A stretch of DNA of 5,556 bases from Pseudomonadota bacterium (GTDB taxonomy: Bacteria; Pseudomonadota; Alphaproteobacteria; Caulobacterales; Caulobacteraceae): positions 1 to 5,556 of the forward strand of contig JAEYUE010000241.1 in assembly GCA_023433655.1 (NCBI GenBank). Direction: 5' to 3'. This document shows positions 4,455 through 5,556 of the stretch, piece after piece. The notes beneath the pieces were generated by a model. That model was not told where the DNA came from and made no database searches. It saw only the letters and a program-made list of their open reading frames with translations. The translations under genes and the position numbers were made by a program. Each line of letters opens with the position of its first letter. Within the stretch, counting starts at the first letter, position 1.

Positions 4455-5556
4455 ATGAATCGACGGCAACTGGGTCTGGGCGCGGCGGCGGCGGCCCTCG
4501 CGTCGGCAAGTGTCGCGCGGGCCCAGGTCCGCGACCCCGCGGCCGTGGCCTTCTACGATTCCTTCAACGACCAGCTGGCCCGGCTGCCCTCGACGATCCA
4601 GCCGGATGTCCGCGCCTTCTACGAGATGAACGGCTGGCGGCCGGTCTGGACCTCCGAGCGCGTCCGCGCCCTGCGCGCCGCCGCCGCCCAGGCGGAGCGC
4701 CACGGCCTGTCTCAGGCGGACTTCTTCGACTTCGACGCCCTCGCCTCCAATCCGAGCCTCGCCGAGATGCGCACCACGGCGGCGGCCCTCGGCTACGGCC
4801 GCGTCCTGGCCGAGGGCCGGGTCCGGCCCGAGACGGTCGAGGACCTGTGGGAGATGCAGAAGAACCGCGTCGACCTGCCGCTCGGGCTGAACGACGCCCT
4901 CGCCCAGGCCCGTCTGGTTGAGTGGTTCGAGAGCCTCGCCCCGACCGACATCGGCTACACCAACCTGTCGGCCGGCTACGTCCGCTACCGCCGCATGATC
5001 CGCGACGGCCGCAGCTGGCCGGTGTTCCAGCAAGGTCCGACCATCGAGCCGGGCACGAGCGACGCCCGCATCCCGGTGCTGATCGAGCGCCTCGTGGCGG
5101 AAGGCGACCTCCCCTCCGCCGACGCCGCGCGACTGGTCGGGACCTTCTACGGCCCCGAGCTCGAGGAGGCGGTCAAGGGTTTCCAGGTGCGCCACGGCCT
5201 CGCCGCCGACGGCCGCATCGGCACGGGCACCCAACGCTCGCTGTCGGCCTCGGCCGAGGACCGGGCCCGCCAAATCGCCCTCAACCTCGAACGCCGCCGC
5301 TGGCTGAAGCGCGACCTCGCCCCCGAGCGCATCGAGGTCAACACCGCCGCAGCCATCATGGTCTACTGGAAGGACGGCAAGCCGGTTCACTCGAACCGGG
5401 TCGTCGTCGGCTCCCCCGCCAACCAGACCCCCAGCCTCGAGAAGCAGTTCGCCTCGGTGGTGGCCAATCCCCCCTGGTACGTGCCGGCCTCGATCGCCCG
5501 CAACGAGATCCTGCCCAAGGGCCCCGGCTACCTGGCGGCCAATAACATGTACATCT
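4455..5556 (+). CDS. L,D-transpeptidase, YcbB type (cut by right edge)
   Basis: L,D-transpeptidases of this type make 3-3 cross-links in peptidoglycan in the periplasm; YcbB of E. coli is LdtD. The frame is open from 4455 to the window edge, giving 367 residues. An N-terminal signal has twin arginines (NRRQLGL at 2-8), an alanine-rich core and an ARA cleavage site before Gln24, suggesting Tat export. Residues about 35-190 match the helical scaffold domain typical of YcbB proteins (FYEMNGWRPVW at 55-65). A peptidoglycan-binding repeat follows near 232-263 (VKGFQVRHGLAADGRIG). The YkuD catalytic domain begins near 292 and includes NPPWYVPASI at 338-347. The catalytic SHGC-type motif lies beyond the edge, so activity cannot be checked. 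GAAGAG (4441-4446) stands eight bases before the ATG; a GTG at 4452 directly before it is a possible alternative start. Family assignment is strong. Confidence 0.9.
   Translation, partial: MNRRQLGLGAAAAALASASVARAQVRDPAAVAFYDSFNDQLARLPSTIQPDVRAFYEMNGWRPVWTSERVRALRAAAAQAERHGLSQADFFDFDALASNPSLAEMRTTAAALGYGRVLAEGRVRPETVEDLWEMQKNRVDLPLGLNDALAQARLVEWFESLAPTDIGYTNLSAGYVRYRRMIRDGRSWPVFQQGPTIEPGTSDARIPVLIERLVAEGDLPSADAARLVGTFYGPELEEAVKGFQVRHGLAADGRIGTGTQRSLSASAEDRARQIALNLERRRWLKRDLAPERIEVNTAAAIMVYWKDGKPVHSNRVVVGSPANQTPSLEKQFASVVANPPWYVPASIARNEILPKGPGYLAANNMYI

Noticed and set aside
4329..5390. Minus-strand open frame of 353 codons opposite the L,D-transpeptidase
   Set aside because: The plus-strand frame encodes clear YcbB-type and peptidoglycan-binding motifs; the antisense frame has none and crosses the rpmE terminator.

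Overview
The window is high-GC DNA with dense coding on both strands. It looks like a chromosomal housekeeping region of an alphaproteobacterium. The best guess is order Caulobacterales, Brevundimonas or a close relative. This rests on the character of the GyrA N-terminus, a cysteine-free bL31, a Caulobacter-like Cu/Zn superoxide dismutase and the codon use. The placement comes from recalled family features, not from a database search.

Layout, left to right: (1) the 5' end of gyrA (DNA gyrase subunit A) on the minus strand, running off the left edge, with a TTG start and a good candidate sigma-70 promoter; (2) sodC on the plus strand, a predicted lipoprotein Cu/Zn superoxide dismutase; (3) 44 bases further on, a plus-strand two-domain protein in which a cysteine-free peroxiredoxin-like domain is fused to a 2-oxoglutarate/Fe(II) dioxygenase; (4) a convergent minus-strand MsbA-type ABC half-transporter whose stop codon shares the bases CTAG with the stop of gene 3; (5) divergent from it, rpmE (ribosomal protein bL31) followed by a strong intrinsic terminator; (6) the first 367 codons of a YcbB-type L,D-transpeptidase with a likely Tat signal peptide, cut by the right edge before its catalytic cysteine. 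This last gene is open to the window edge.

No mobile element, CRISPR array, tRNA or rRNA was seen, and no gene-free stretch exceeds about 165 bases. sodC and the dioxygenase probably share a transcript and may both serve redox stress or oxygen sensing. The ABC exporter and the L,D-transpeptidase act at the cell envelope, and gyrA and rpmE are core information genes. I saw no multi-gene novel system. The most interesting items are the dioxygenase fusion, whose only possible start codon sits behind a hairpin and far from its Shine-Dalgarno; the natural Ala/Met pair at the GyrA quinolone-contact positions; the forced TTG start of gyrA; a changed zinc ligand in SodC; the CTAG stop overlap; and several inverted repeats in the rpmE and L,D-transpeptidase leaders.
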